Shown here: positions 40,269 to 48,967 of the stretch, piece after piece
Layout: each line of letters opens with the position of its first letter
How positions within the stretch are numbered: the stretch's first letter is position 1
Assembly: GCA_024695865.1 (NCBI GenBank)
Contig: JAILHI010000038.1
Coordinates: 1 to 59,171, forward strand
Origin: Candidatus Gastranaerophilales bacterium
Lineage (GTDB): Bacteria; Cyanobacteriota; Vampirovibrionia; Gastranaerophilales; Gastranaerophilaceae
Direction of reading: 5' to 3'
Length of the DNA stretch: 59,171 nucleotides
Made by a program: the position numbers and the translations under genes
The notes under the pieces: generated by a model
Databases searched by the model: none
Told to the model about the DNA's origin: nothing
The model's input: the letters and a program-made list of their open reading frames with translations, nothing else

Positions 40269-41327
40269 TTATTTTATATACTTTTCGGAAAATGCAGGGA
40301 CAAAATTTTTCCACACCTTTGCATTAGGATGCCAACCTGTAATATCCTCATTTAGTTTGTAATTTTTATCATACGGAAAACCAACAATATCTTTAGTTTG
40401 TATTACCGTCACATTTTCAATTTTATCCCAGCTGTCACTGTACAAAACATCTCTGACATATTGTACGTAGGAATAATTTTCATTATCTTTGGAAAGAGGT
40501 ATTTTTTCATCATATACAATACAAATAAAATCTGCTTTAGGACAAAGATTTTTTATATACCTGTTTGTATTATTTATAATTTTTTTTAAATATTCATCCG
40601 ATTTTTGCAATTTAAAACGCAATATAATTAATTTTAATACGTTATTTTTCATTAAGAATTTTTCTACTTCATTTTCTGCCAAAATTTCTCTTATTATCGT
40701 ACTAACACCGGGATTGTTTGAATATTTTCTTATTATATAGTCATATTGATGTGGGTTTAAATATCTCATTATATGGTCATATTGATAAATATAAATAACA
40801 TAATCCGCATTTTTAAATATTTCTTTTAATTGCTTATTTTTTGCTGTTTCATTATTCAAATGTATTAAAGAGTCTATTATATCAGAACCACAATTACAAA
40901 AGCTATAGACAGGTCTTTTTGTTGCTTCGGATAAAAGATAAGGAAAAGATTGTTCTTTTTTTAGACCATGTCCGTAACAATACGAACAACCCAGAAGAAT
41001 TATCGGATTTTTTTTATATTTTTCACCAAAAGACAACCTTGTCTCTCCGCAAAATTGGTTGAAAAGATTATCAGAATATTCTAATCTTTTAAAAGTATCC
41101 GTATATAATTCAAAATCTGTCTCATTCTTTTTTATATCGAGATAGCTGTTCTTATTAATCATAAAATAATTATTGTCAATAAGATACATAATAAAAACAA
41201 AAACAATACACAATAAAACAATATTCACAATTATACATTTTGCTGTATTGTAAATATTATTTTTATCAGAAGCATTTGTACCGAGGGACTCATCCCCGTC
41301 AATATTTTCATTTTTAATTTCAGACAT
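40269..41327 (-). CDS. membrane-anchored SGNH-hydrolase-like protein
   Basis: The 352-aa protein has a short cytoplasmic start, one membrane helix (about residues 32-52), then an extracytoplasmic domain. The segment IILLGCSYCYGHGLKKEQSFPYLL fits block I of SGNH hydrolases with the catalytic serine in GCSYC, and the C-terminal DITGWHPN fits block V (DxxH, here D-ITGW-H). Such proteins often remove or add acetyl groups on cell-surface sugars. Base composition is more AT-rich than its neighbours. A GGAG site precedes the ATG. The AlgX/AlgI-type pair lies 1.3 kb away beyond ychF. Confidence 0.65.
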   Translation of the reverse strand: MSEIKNENIDGDESLGTNASDKNNIYNTAKCIIVNIVLLCIVFVFIMYLIDNNYFMINKNSYLDIKKNETDFELYTDTFKRLEYSDNLFNQFCGETRLSFGEKYKKNPIILLGCSYCYGHGLKKEQSFPYLLSEATKRPVYSFCNCGSDIIDSLIHLNNETAKNKQLKEIFKNADYVIYIYQYDHIMRYLNPHQYDYIIRKYSNNPGVSTIIREILAENEVEKFLMKNNVLKLIILRFKLQKSDEYLKKIINNTNRYIKNLCPKADFICIVYDEKIPLSKDNENYSYVQYVRDVLYSDSWDKIENVTVIQTKDIVGFPYDKNYKLNEDITGWHPNAKVWKNFVPAFSEKYIK

Positions 41328-41446
41328 ATCAGCAAACTCCGTTTCTACGGGAAATGCTTGAATTTAAACCTTTAGCGTTACCTTTGAACAAAATGCTCTC
41401 AAAGCTTTGTAACATTCTATAAATCCTTAACAGACTATTTGACACA

Positions 41447-42550
41447 TTAATTCGCAAATCTGAAGTGCATGATATCGCCGTCCTGAACGACGTAATCCTT
41501 GCCCTCAAGCCTCATCAGCCCTTTTTCCTTTGCCATTGTATAGGAGCCGTTGCAGGCTACAAAATCGTCATAAGAGATAACTTCCGCTCTGATAAAGCCT
41601 TTTTCAAAATCGGTGTGGATAACCCCTGCCGCCTGCGGCGCCTTTGTTCCTGCCGTAATTGTCCACGCCTTAACCTCGATTTCACCCGCCGTAATATACG
41701 TTCTCAAATTCAAAAGGTGATATACGGACTGAATCATTTTTTCAATACCCGAACTTGTAATTCCGAGTTCCGAAAGATATTCCTTTGCTTCCTCTTTCGA
41801 CAAATCGGATAATTCTTCCTCAATTTTTGCAGAAATTATAACCATTTCAGCGCCATGATTTTTTGCATATTCGCCGACCTGTTTTGTGTAATCGTTGCCG
41901 TTTACAACGTCCGTTTCGGAAACATTTGCCGCATAAATAACAGGCTTAATACTCATCAACTGAGATTGTTTTGCAAGTTTAAGTTCATCTTCGTCCTCAA
42001 AAAGTTCGTTAACATTGATAAACGTTGCATCAGACAATTTATCATACAAGGTCTGCATAACCTTTAACTCAACCTTTGCCGCCTTATCGCCCGAATTTGC
42101 CACCTTTGAAATACGGGTAATTCTCTTTTCCAAAGATGCCATATCCGCCAGAGCAAGTTCGGTATTAATAGTTTCAATATCGTCAATCGGATTTACTCTG
42201 CCTGCAACGTGTATCGTGTTTGCATCGTCAAAACATCTTACAACCTGAATAATGGCATCGGTTTCCCTGATATTTGCAAGAAACTGGTTGCCCAAGCCCT
42301 CGCCCTTGCTTGCGCCCTTAACAAGACCTGCAATATCAACAAACTCAATAGCCGTCGGAACGACCTTATCCGTATGCACCATCGGCTGCAAAACGTAAAG
42401 TCTTTCATCAGGAACACCTACAACGCCCACGTTAGGTTCAATCGTACAAAACGGATAGTTTGCACTCTGCGCATTTTTCGCACTCGTAAGCGCATTAAAC
42501 AAAGTTGACTTTCCCACATTCGGCAATCCGACTATTCCGGCTCTAAGCAT
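41447..42550 (-). CDS. ychF: redox-regulated ATPase YchF (Obg-like)
   Basis: YchF/OLA1 is a conserved P-loop ATPase that associates with ribosomes. The 367-aa length is standard. Walker A is [14 protein letters not shown], the DxAG motif is [22 protein letters not shown], and the C-terminal TGS domain contains [14 protein letters not shown] and [10 protein letters not shown]. The altered G4 motif (NVSE in place of NKxD) fits ATP rather than GTP preference in this family. AAGGAG precedes the ATG. Confidence 0.95.
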   Translation of the reverse strand: MLRAGIVGLPNVGKSTLFNALTSAKNAQSANYPFCTIEPNVGVVGVPDERLYVLQPMVHTDKVVPTAIEFVDIAGLVKGASKGEGLGNQFLANIRETDAIIQVVRCFDDANTIHVAGRVNPIDDIETINTELALADMASLEKRITRISKVANSGDKAAKVELKVMQTLYDKLSDATFINVNELFEDEDELKLAKQSQLMSIKPVIYAANVSETDVVNGNDYTKQVGEYAKNHGAEMVIISAKIEEELSDLSKEEAKEYLSELGITSSGIEKMIQSVYHLLNLRTYITAGEIEVKAWTITAGTKAPQAAGVIHTDFEKGFIRAEVISYDDFVACNGSYTMAKEKGLMRLEGKDYVVQDGDIMHFRFAN

Positions 42551-42611
42551 AATAAATCTCCTTTTCTTTTAAAAGGGTAGTATAAAAACAGAACTTTCGC
42601 AACACAAAACA

Positions 42612-43943
42612 TTATTTATCCGCAAAATATCCCGAACAATCTAACAAATAATGTAAAAAGACCTCCGTTATTTCCAAAATAACAATATCCGCTTCCCGTA
42701 TTTCTTTTTCGGAAATATCGTAAGTCCAGCAATACGTGACATCAGAAAACGTACTTGATAAAAACGGTATCAGCGCATACATAAAAGAATCTCTGTAAAC
42801 ACACAATTTCGGCGTTTTCAAACCGTAATATTTCGTCTTTATATAAGGAATCCGCCAATATGGCTGTCCTTTCGGGGCAGAAGTACTGTCCATATTGTAT
42901 TTCAGAGGAATATCATACTTTACATAGTCGTTTTCATCGGGCTTTCTGATTATGTTCGGCAATCTCTGATAAATGTCACCAAGAGTGTATTTCTGAAATT
43001 TTAATAAAGGTCTGTAATCGTACGGTTTTATTTTCAAACCGTCTGCGTTCATTCGTGCAATTAAATCGTCATATACGAGTGAAGCTCCCAAGTCGTTCCA
43101 GTGGGTATCCTGTTTGTAATACAAAATCCCTTTGTCTTTATTTTTCCTTAATAATTCATAAGGATAAATAACCTTAATATCCGTATTTTTCTCAAGATAA
43201 TTAATAAGCTGAAAGGTTTTGCTCTCGGTATCGGGGCGTTTTTTGAGTATATAATCAGGCATTTTTTCGGGATAAATTCTATCCTTATTCGGTATAATCA
43301 AAATATAAAACCTTTTATTATGTTGTTTGCAGTAGTCATTAACCGAATTAAGATATTTTGCAATTTTTGCAAGTTCTTTAGGCTTAAAAGCGGTAAGATT
43401 TTGATATTCCGCTATTCTGTTATCGAGTTTAAAAAACAACCAGCCGTCTTTTGCCTGTATAATAGCATCATTTTCCCATCTGTCCGTATATTTGTATTTC
43501 AAATGTGCAAGACTATAATAAAACTCCCGCAGATTAAATCTGTCACCAAACCATTTATCAAAGTCCGAACTGTATTGTTTATTAATTCTAATCTTTCCGT
43601 CAACCTTTTTGAAAAAAGGCTTATACAAAGCAAGTTTTCTGTTTTCGATAACGGAAGAAGCATGAGGATTGACATGCATCATCGGTAAAAAAAGAATTAA
43701 AAAGAACACAAATAAAAATACCGCATCGGTTTTTGAAAAAGTATCACCCTCTTTTTTAAAGATTTTTATAAATTTATCCATCACGATATATACAAGAGAA
43801 CATACTGCCAAAAATATCAAAACCGTAGGGATTATCGACATTTTGTCATAAAAAACATAATGAAACTTGCTGACAAAGTGCGCTGCAAAAACGCTCACAA
43901 GTAAAACTAAATTCTTTTTAAAATAATCTGTCATCTTAAACAT
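42612..43943 (-). CDS. AlgX/AlgJ-like SGNH acetyltransferase
   Basis: The 443-aa protein has an N-terminal membrane region and a periplasmic SGNH domain: QAKDGWLFFKLDNR, PNKDRIYPE, then QDTHWNDLGA (the D-x-H motif of the AlgJ/AlgX/DHHW family) and CVYRDSFMYAL at the position of the usual catalytic GDSF. This family takes acetyl groups delivered across the membrane by an MBOAT partner and puts them on an exopolysaccharide. The partner algI-like gene is directly upstream, 12 bp away. The polysaccharide here is not known to be alginate. Confidence 0.75.
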   Translation of the reverse strand: MFKMTDYFKKNLVLLVSVFAAHFVSKFHYVFYDKMSIIPTVLIFLAVCSLVYIVMDKFIKIFKKEGDTFSKTDAVFLFVFFLILFLPMMHVNPHASSVIENRKLALYKPFFKKVDGKIRINKQYSSDFDKWFGDRFNLREFYYSLAHLKYKYTDRWENDAIIQAKDGWLFFKLDNRIAEYQNLTAFKPKELAKIAKYLNSVNDYCKQHNKRFYILIIPNKDRIYPEKMPDYILKKRPDTESKTFQLINYLEKNTDIKVIYPYELLRKNKDKGILYYKQDTHWNDLGASLVYDDLIARMNADGLKIKPYDYRPLLKFQKYTLGDIYQRLPNIIRKPDENDYVKYDIPLKYNMDSTSAPKGQPYWRIPYIKTKYYGLKTPKLCVYRDSFMYALIPFLSSTFSDVTYCWTYDISEKEIREADIVILEITEVFLHYLLDCSGYFADK

Positions 43944-43955
43944 GTTTCACCGGCC

Positions 43956-45365
43956 TTAAAACCTGAAATAAATAAAAGGATTATAAGTTCCGACGGCGAT
44001 TGATGCTGACGAACAAAGCAATAAAACTATCAGCCATATTTTTGCAAAAACTTTACCGTAAAAGGTTTTTCTGCTGAAGAAATCTTTAAAAATCGGCAAA
44101 GAACATAAAATTGCAGCTGCAAAAACAAACAAAGACATACCGTCCGCATAATACGGAAAAGCATACAGATAATCGCTTTCTGACGGATTAATCAGTCCGA
44201 ACATGTTTTTAATGTATTTGCACGCATAAGCCAAACTGTCCGAGCGGAAAATCACCCAGCCCGTAACAAAAACAGTGATACAATACAAGTGTTTAAGAAC
44301 TTTCACACCGACCTTTTCGGAGTCCTTATCCCAGCCCGTCAATTTTTCAAATATAATGAAAAAGCCGTTCCAAATACCCCAAAAAATAAAAGTCCATGCT
44401 GCACCATGCCAGATACCCGTCAGCAAAAACACAATACCGAGATTTCTGATTTGTTTAAGCCGTCCGTTTCTGTTTCCGCCAAGAACAATATAAACATACT
44501 CTTTAAACCACGTTGAAAGTGATATATGCCATCTTCGCCAAAATTCCGTTATCGACTTTGAAATATAAGGATATTTAAAGTTTTCCATAAACTTAAACCC
44601 GAAAATCAAGCCTAAACCAATCGCCATATCGGAATATCCGCTAAAATCAAAATACAGTTGCAAAGAATACGCAATCGCACCAAACCAAGCCGTCAGATGA
44701 GAAAAAGTGTCGGGACTCTGAGAAAAAATCTTATCCGCCACCTCACCCATTGTATTTGCCAAAATAACCTTTTTTGCGAGCCCCGCAACAAACCGCTGAA
44801 CTCCCGTCAAAACCTTATCATGCGATAATTCTCTTGATTCTATCTGTTCCTCAATATCGTGATATTTTATGATAGGGCCTGCTATCAATTGCGGGAACAG
44901 ACAAATGAACAATGCCGTCTTGTAAAGGCTTTTCTGCACCTTAACCTCACCCCGATAAACATCAATGACATAGGAAAGTGCCTGAAACGTATAAAACGAA
45001 ATGCCGAGAGGCAAAACAACCTTAACAAAATCAAAATTTCCGCCAAAAAGATTGTTGATGTTTTCAATAACGAAATTGAAATATTTGAAATAAAAAAGTA
45101 TGGAAAGATTAGCCAAAACTACAAAAAACAACAAAAATTTTTTCAAACTACCGATGTTTTTTGCCATATCAATCAGTATTGCACCGAGCCAGTTTATAAA
45201 CACCGACAAAAGCATTATAAACAAAAACTTCGGCTCACCCCACGCATAAAAAATTATGCTCGCAAGCAAAAGAATAAAATTGTGATATTTTTTATCCGTT
45301 AAAAAGCAGACAAGACAAAGCAGCGGCAAAAACATAAATAAAAATGTTACGGAAGAAAATAACAC
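43956..45365 (-). CDS. AlgI-like MBOAT O-acyltransferase
   Basis: The 469-aa multi-spanning protein has the MBOAT core: PLGISFYTFQALSYVIDVYRG, QLYFDFSGYSDMAIGLG, RRWHISLSTWF, and LLTGIWHGAAWTFIFWG with the catalytic histidine. AlgI-type proteins carry acetyl groups across the inner membrane for surface-polysaccharide acetylation, working with an SGNH partner, here the next gene. The start is GTG (45365) with AAGGA 7 nt upstream. It lies 10 bp after nrdG, so it may be read through from the nrdD-nrdG transcript. Confidence 0.9.
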   Translation of the reverse strand: MLFSSVTFLFMFLPLLCLVCFLTDKKYHNFILLLASIIFYAWGEPKFLFIMLLSVFINWLGAILIDMAKNIGSLKKFLLFFVVLANLSILFYFKYFNFVIENINNLFGGNFDFVKVVLPLGISFYTFQALSYVIDVYRGEVKVQKSLYKTALFICLFPQLIAGPIIKYHDIEEQIESRELSHDKVLTGVQRFVAGLAKKVILANTMGEVADKIFSQSPDTFSHLTAWFGAIAYSLQLYFDFSGYSDMAIGLGLIFGFKFMENFKYPYISKSITEFWRRWHISLSTWFKEYVYIVLGGNRNGRLKQIRNLGIVFLLTGIWHGAAWTFIFWGIWNGFFIIFEKLTGWDKDSEKVGVKVLKHLYCITVFVTGWVIFRSDSLAYACKYIKNMFGLINPSESDYLYAFPYYADGMSLFVFAAAILCSLPIFKDFFSRKTFYGKVFAKIWLIVLLLCSSASIAVGTYNPFIYFRF

Positions 45366-45375
45366 CAGATTTTCC

Positions 45376-46077
45376 TTATCGCACTTTTACATATTTTACG
45401 TATTTTTGCAGATTTTGGCAAATAACGGCAAATTCCTCGTTAGTGTAAGTCTTTTCGTCTTTTAACTTTTCGTCCAAAATCTTTGATGCTTCAAATTTTT
45501 GGAGAAAATACTTTTCCGCCCCATTGATTAACTGTCCGATTTTGTCAAAATCCTCAAAAGAAAGTTGTGATTTGATTACCGTTGTGCGAAACTCGGACTT
45601 AACACCGCTTTTCATAATCAAATCAATACTTTTCTTTATCTTTTCGGTATTCGGAACAACCTGAACAATCTCCGCATACTTTTCAAGCGGAGCCTTAATA
45701 TCCATGGCAACGTAATCAAGCAGATTATCAAGATATAACTGTTCAAGATAATCGGGGTTGGTACCGTTTGTATCGAGTTTTACAAGAAAACCCATTGATT
45801 TTATCTGTTTGATAAAATCATACAAACCCGTCTGCAACGTAGGCTCGCCACCCGTAATAACAACACCGTCGAGTTTTCCTACCCTCTTTTCCATAAAATC
45901 GAAAAAATCAGACGGTTTATATTCCTGTCCCTCAAAATAAAACTGCCGAAAAGATACCAACTCTGCATTATGACAATATCCGCAACGAAAATTGCATCCT
46001 TGTGTAAACACAATAGATGCAATTTTTTCCGGAAAATCAATTAATGTTGTCTTTTGAACACCGCCGATTAAGAACAA
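45376..46077 (-). CDS. nrdG: anaerobic ribonucleotide reductase activating protein
   Basis: NrdG is the radical SAM activase that makes the glycyl radical on NrdD. The protein has the cluster motif QGCNFRCGYCHN (CxxxCxxC), the GGEPTLQ motif, and KLDTNGTNP. The first residues before IGGVQKTTLIDFP are coded by TTG codons; I take TTG 46077 (233 aa), 10 nt after GGAG; TTG 46083 or 46086 are alternatives. Any of these overlaps the nrdD end by at least 10 nt. The sequence is of the length seen for stand-alone NrdG/pyruvate formate-lyase-activase relatives with a short N-terminus. Confidence 0.88.
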   Translation of the reverse strand: MFLIGGVQKTTLIDFPEKIASIVFTQGCNFRCGYCHNAELVSFRQFYFEGQEYKPSDFFDFMEKRVGKLDGVVITGGEPTLQTGLYDFIKQIKSMGFLVKLDTNGTNPDYLEQLYLDNLLDYVAMDIKAPLEKYAEIVQVVPNTEKIKKSIDLIMKSGVKSEFRTTVIKSQLSFEDFDKIGQLINGAEKYFLQKFEASKILDEKLKDEKTYTNEEFAVICQNLQKYVKYVKVR

Positions 46078-48203
46078 GAACAACAATCTCCGATTTTTGA
46101 CATATCGTAAGTTTTTCTGTTCTTAAATTCAGCCTTTTTACCCTTATTCCACTGTTTTACGGGGCGAATGTATCCGACAATTCTTGAATAGATTTCACAT
46201 TCAGAACCGCAGTCGGGGCAGGTGTGGTGTTCGCCTGCAATATATCCGTGTGTGGGACATATTGAGAAAGTCGGAGAGAATGTGAAGTACGGTAAACGAT
46301 AGTTTTCACAAATCTTTCTGACAAGATTTTTCATCGTCTTGGTATCGCTCATTCTTTCGCCTGCAAAGATGTGAACAACCGTTCCGCCTGTGTATTTCGT
46401 CTGCAAATCGTCCTGATGGTCAAGAACTTCAAAAATGTCGTCCGTGCAATGAACAGGAAGTTGTGTAGAATTTGAATAATAAGGTTCTGCACCTTCCGAA
46501 TAGTAAGATTCGTCATTTGCACATTTGATATCGACAAGATTTTGTTTGTCGAGTTTTGCAAGTCTGTAACTTGTACCTTCTGCGGGAGTTGCTTCGAGGT
46601 TGTAATTGTTGCCTGTTTCCTGCTGGAACTTAACAATCATATCTCTCATATAATCCATAACTTCGAGTGCAAAGTCATGACCTTCTTTATCTGCAATACC
46701 GCAATTCAAAAGGTTTTCGCATGCTTCGTTCATGCCGACAAGACCTATTGTCGAGAAGTGGTTCTTCCAATATACGCCAAATCTCTGTTTAATACCTCTT
46801 AAATAGAATCTTGTATAAGGATACAAGTTTGCTTCCGTAAGGCTTTCAAGCAATTTACGTTTAATTTCGAGAGATTCTTTTGCGAGTTCCATTCTGTCAC
46901 GGAGAACTTCGAAGAATTCCTGTTTTGACTTAACGAGATATCCGATTTTAGGCAGGTTGATTGTAACAACGCCGATTGAACCTGTTAAGGGGTTTGAACC
47001 GAACAAAGCGCCGCCTCTGTATTCAAGTTGTCTGTTATCAATTCTAAGACGACAGCACATCGAACGTGCATCTTCGGGATTCATATCCGAATTGATGAAG
47101 TTTGAGAAGTAAGGAATACCGTATCTTGCGGTCATTTCCCAAAGTCCTTCAAGGTCGGGGTTATCCCAGTCAAAGTCTTTTGTAATATTATAAGTCGGAA
47201 TCGGGAACGTAAATACTCTGCCGAGCGCATCGCCTTCCATCATGATTTCAAAGAAGGCCTTGTTAATCATGTTCATTTCCTGCTGGAAGTCGCCGTAAGT
47301 ATCTTCGGTCATTTCACCGCCGATAATAGCCGCCTGATCTTTGTAATATGACGGAACAACCAAGTCCATAGTGATGTTTGAAAAAGGCGTCTGGAAACCG
47401 ACTCTTGTAGGAACGTTCATATTAAATACAAATTCCTGCAATGCCTGTTTAACCTGGTCGTAATCAAGATTGTCATGTCTTACAAACGGTGCAAGCAGTG
47501 TATCAAAGTTTGAGAATGCCTGTGCGCCTGCGCTTTCACCCTGCATAGTGTATAAGAAGTTTGCAATCTGACCCAAAGCCGTTCTGAAGTGTTTTGCGGG
47601 CTTTGAAGCAACTTTTCCGGGAACACCAGTAAAGCCTTCCGTCAACAAGTCTTTCAAATCCCAGCCTACACAGTAAACGGAAATTATGTTTAAGTCATGA
47701 AGGTGGATATCACCGTTTTCATGAGCTTCCTTAATTTCTGTCGGGTAAATCTTGTTAAGCCAGTAGTTTTTGCTCATTCTTGATGCCAAATAGTTATTTA
47801 AACCCTGAATTGAATAACCCATGTTTGAGTTTTCGTTTACATGCCAGTCAAGTTGTTTCAAATAATCATCAACCATGTCAATTGATGCGTTCTTTGCAAA
47901 ATCTCTCATTCTGTTGTGTTGTTCACGATACAAAATGTATGATTTTGCAGTCTGCTTGTATTGAGAAGAAAGCAAAACTTTTTCAACAATATCCTGAATT
48001 TCTTCAACCGTAGGTGCTTCAAGATTTGATTGTTTTTCTTTTACAAAATCGTTAACGATTTTTATAACATTTTTAGTCAGTTTTCTTGCGGTTTTTTCAT
48101 CAAATTCTTTTGTCGAGTTAGATGCTTTGCAAATCGCATCGGTAATCTTCGACGAATCAAAATCAACAATCTGACCATCTCTTTTGATAACTTTTTGTTG
48201 CAT
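46068..48203 (-). CDS. nrdD: anaerobic (class III) ribonucleoside-triphosphate reductase
   Basis: NrdD makes deoxynucleotides without oxygen. The 711-aa protein has an N-terminal ATP-cone (KRDGQIVDFDSSKI) for allosteric control, the ten-strand barrel, a C-terminal zinc site CPTHGYIAGEHHTCPDC, and the glycyl-radical segment RIVGYIRPVKQW. The final CCSCS tail is cysteine-rich. The gene overlaps nrdG. GGAGA lies before the ATG, and a good promoter lies about 105-135 nt upstream with a 45-bp inverted-repeat leader between them. Its presence indicates anaerobic growth. Confidence 0.95.
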   Translation of the reverse strand: MQQKVIKRDGQIVDFDSSKITDAICKASNSTKEFDEKTARKLTKNVIKIVNDFVKEKQSNLEAPTVEEIQDIVEKVLLSSQYKQTAKSYILYREQHNRMRDFAKNASIDMVDDYLKQLDWHVNENSNMGYSIQGLNNYLASRMSKNYWLNKIYPTEIKEAHENGDIHLHDLNIISVYCVGWDLKDLLTEGFTGVPGKVASKPAKHFRTALGQIANFLYTMQGESAGAQAFSNFDTLLAPFVRHDNLDYDQVKQALQEFVFNMNVPTRVGFQTPFSNITMDLVVPSYYKDQAAIIGGEMTEDTYGDFQQEMNMINKAFFEIMMEGDALGRVFTFPIPTYNITKDFDWDNPDLEGLWEMTARYGIPYFSNFINSDMNPEDARSMCCRLRIDNRQLEYRGGALFGSNPLTGSIGVVTINLPKIGYLVKSKQEFFEVLRDRMELAKESLEIKRKLLESLTEANLYPYTRFYLRGIKQRFGVYWKNHFSTIGLVGMNEACENLLNCGIADKEGHDFALEVMDYMRDMIVKFQQETGNNYNLEATPAEGTSYRLAKLDKQNLVDIKCANDESYYSEGAEPYYSNSTQLPVHCTDDIFEVLDHQDDLQTKYTGGTVVHIFAGERMSDTKTMKNLVRKICENYRLPYFTFSPTFSICPTHGYIAGEHHTCPDCGSECEIYSRIVGYIRPVKQWNKGKKAEFKNRKTYDMSKIGDCCSCS

Positions 48204-48242
48204 TTTTAATCTCCAAATTTATTAAGTAAATTATCAAAATCG

Positions 48243-48287
48243 GCATGTTCAAAACACCATACTTATCATATCCCTTTCAAAACATGC
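48243..48287 (-). promoter_or_regulatory. inverted repeat in the nrdD leader
   Basis: GCATGTT (48243-48249) and AACATGC (48281-48287) form inverted ends; inside them TTCAAAACA occurs twice in direct orientation. It lies between the nrdD promoter and start, so it may act as an operator or RNA hairpin. It does not match the NrdR box pattern I know. Confidence 0.4.
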
Positions 48288-48306
48288 TCGTTTTTGATGT
48301 TTTTTT

Positions 48307-48336
48307 ATTATACTCTCTTTGCAACATGCGGGTCAA
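48307..48336 (-). promoter_or_regulatory. promoter of nrdD-nrdG
   Basis: Minus strand TTGACC (48331-48336), 18-bp spacer, TATAAT (48307-48312). The transcript would start near 48300, leaving a leader of about 97 nt. Confidence 0.65.
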
Positions 48337-48474
48337 TATAAAAAGTGTTAATTTTTAGTTTTGTTGCAGTTTAAGAGTTTTCAGCCGACACAAAACTTAA
48401 AACAAAATCAAAAAAAAGTCATAGTGCCAAAAGAGAACAAACACCCCTCACCCTGACCCGCCTCTTGCAAAAAA

Positions 48475-48890
48475 TCTGTCATTCTGAACCCGAAAGGGTG
48501 AAGAATCCAGCCGAAAAAACATAAACGCTGAAATATAATCAGCCGGATACTTCGCTATCGCTCAGTATGACACCCGAGGGAAACCTCACAAAAAACAATC
48601 ACGTCATTGCGAGGAGCGGTTTTTGTGTAGGCTGAAGCGTAAGCGGAACGCCGAAGTAGCAAAAAGCAAAGTGAACGACAACGCAGTGAAGCGACCTGTG
48701 AGCAGAGGCTGAAGGGTCAAGGCGATGAGCCTTGCCCGTAACGCCGTTTATTGCGAACAGGTCAAGACAGTGAACAAGTGCTTTTTGTGAAACAAAAACC
48801 AAGACAACGAAGTGACGAAGCAATCCCTGAAACCTAAAGGGATTGCCACGGGCGAAGCCCTCGCAATGACGGCAACACGGGCGGCGCCCA
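48475..48890. repeat. repeat cluster between nrdD and the RTX/EF-hand gene
   Basis: The 764-base gap 48204-48967 holds the nrdD control region, then this cluster. It contains GAAGAATCCAGCCG (second subfamily), CGTCATTGCGAGGAGC, a 56-bp core 48701-48756 that matches 6131-6186 with one mismatch, and GGGATTGCCACGGGCGAAGCCCTCGCAATGACGG with a short hairpin centre. No gene is seen in it. Confidence 0.75.
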
Positions 48891-48934
48891 GCAATAACGG
48901 CACAACAAAAAAAATCTTAAAATTAAAACAAAAA

Positions 48935-48960
48935 AAAACAGAGGCGTTAACCTCTGTTTT
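48935..48960 (-). terminator. rho-independent terminator of the RTX/EF-hand gene
   Basis: AAAACAGAGG (48935-48944) pairs with CCTCTGTTTT (48951-48960) across CGTTAA; on the minus strand a T run follows. It lies 7 bp after the stop. Confidence 0.9.
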
Positions 48961-48967
48961 TAAAATC

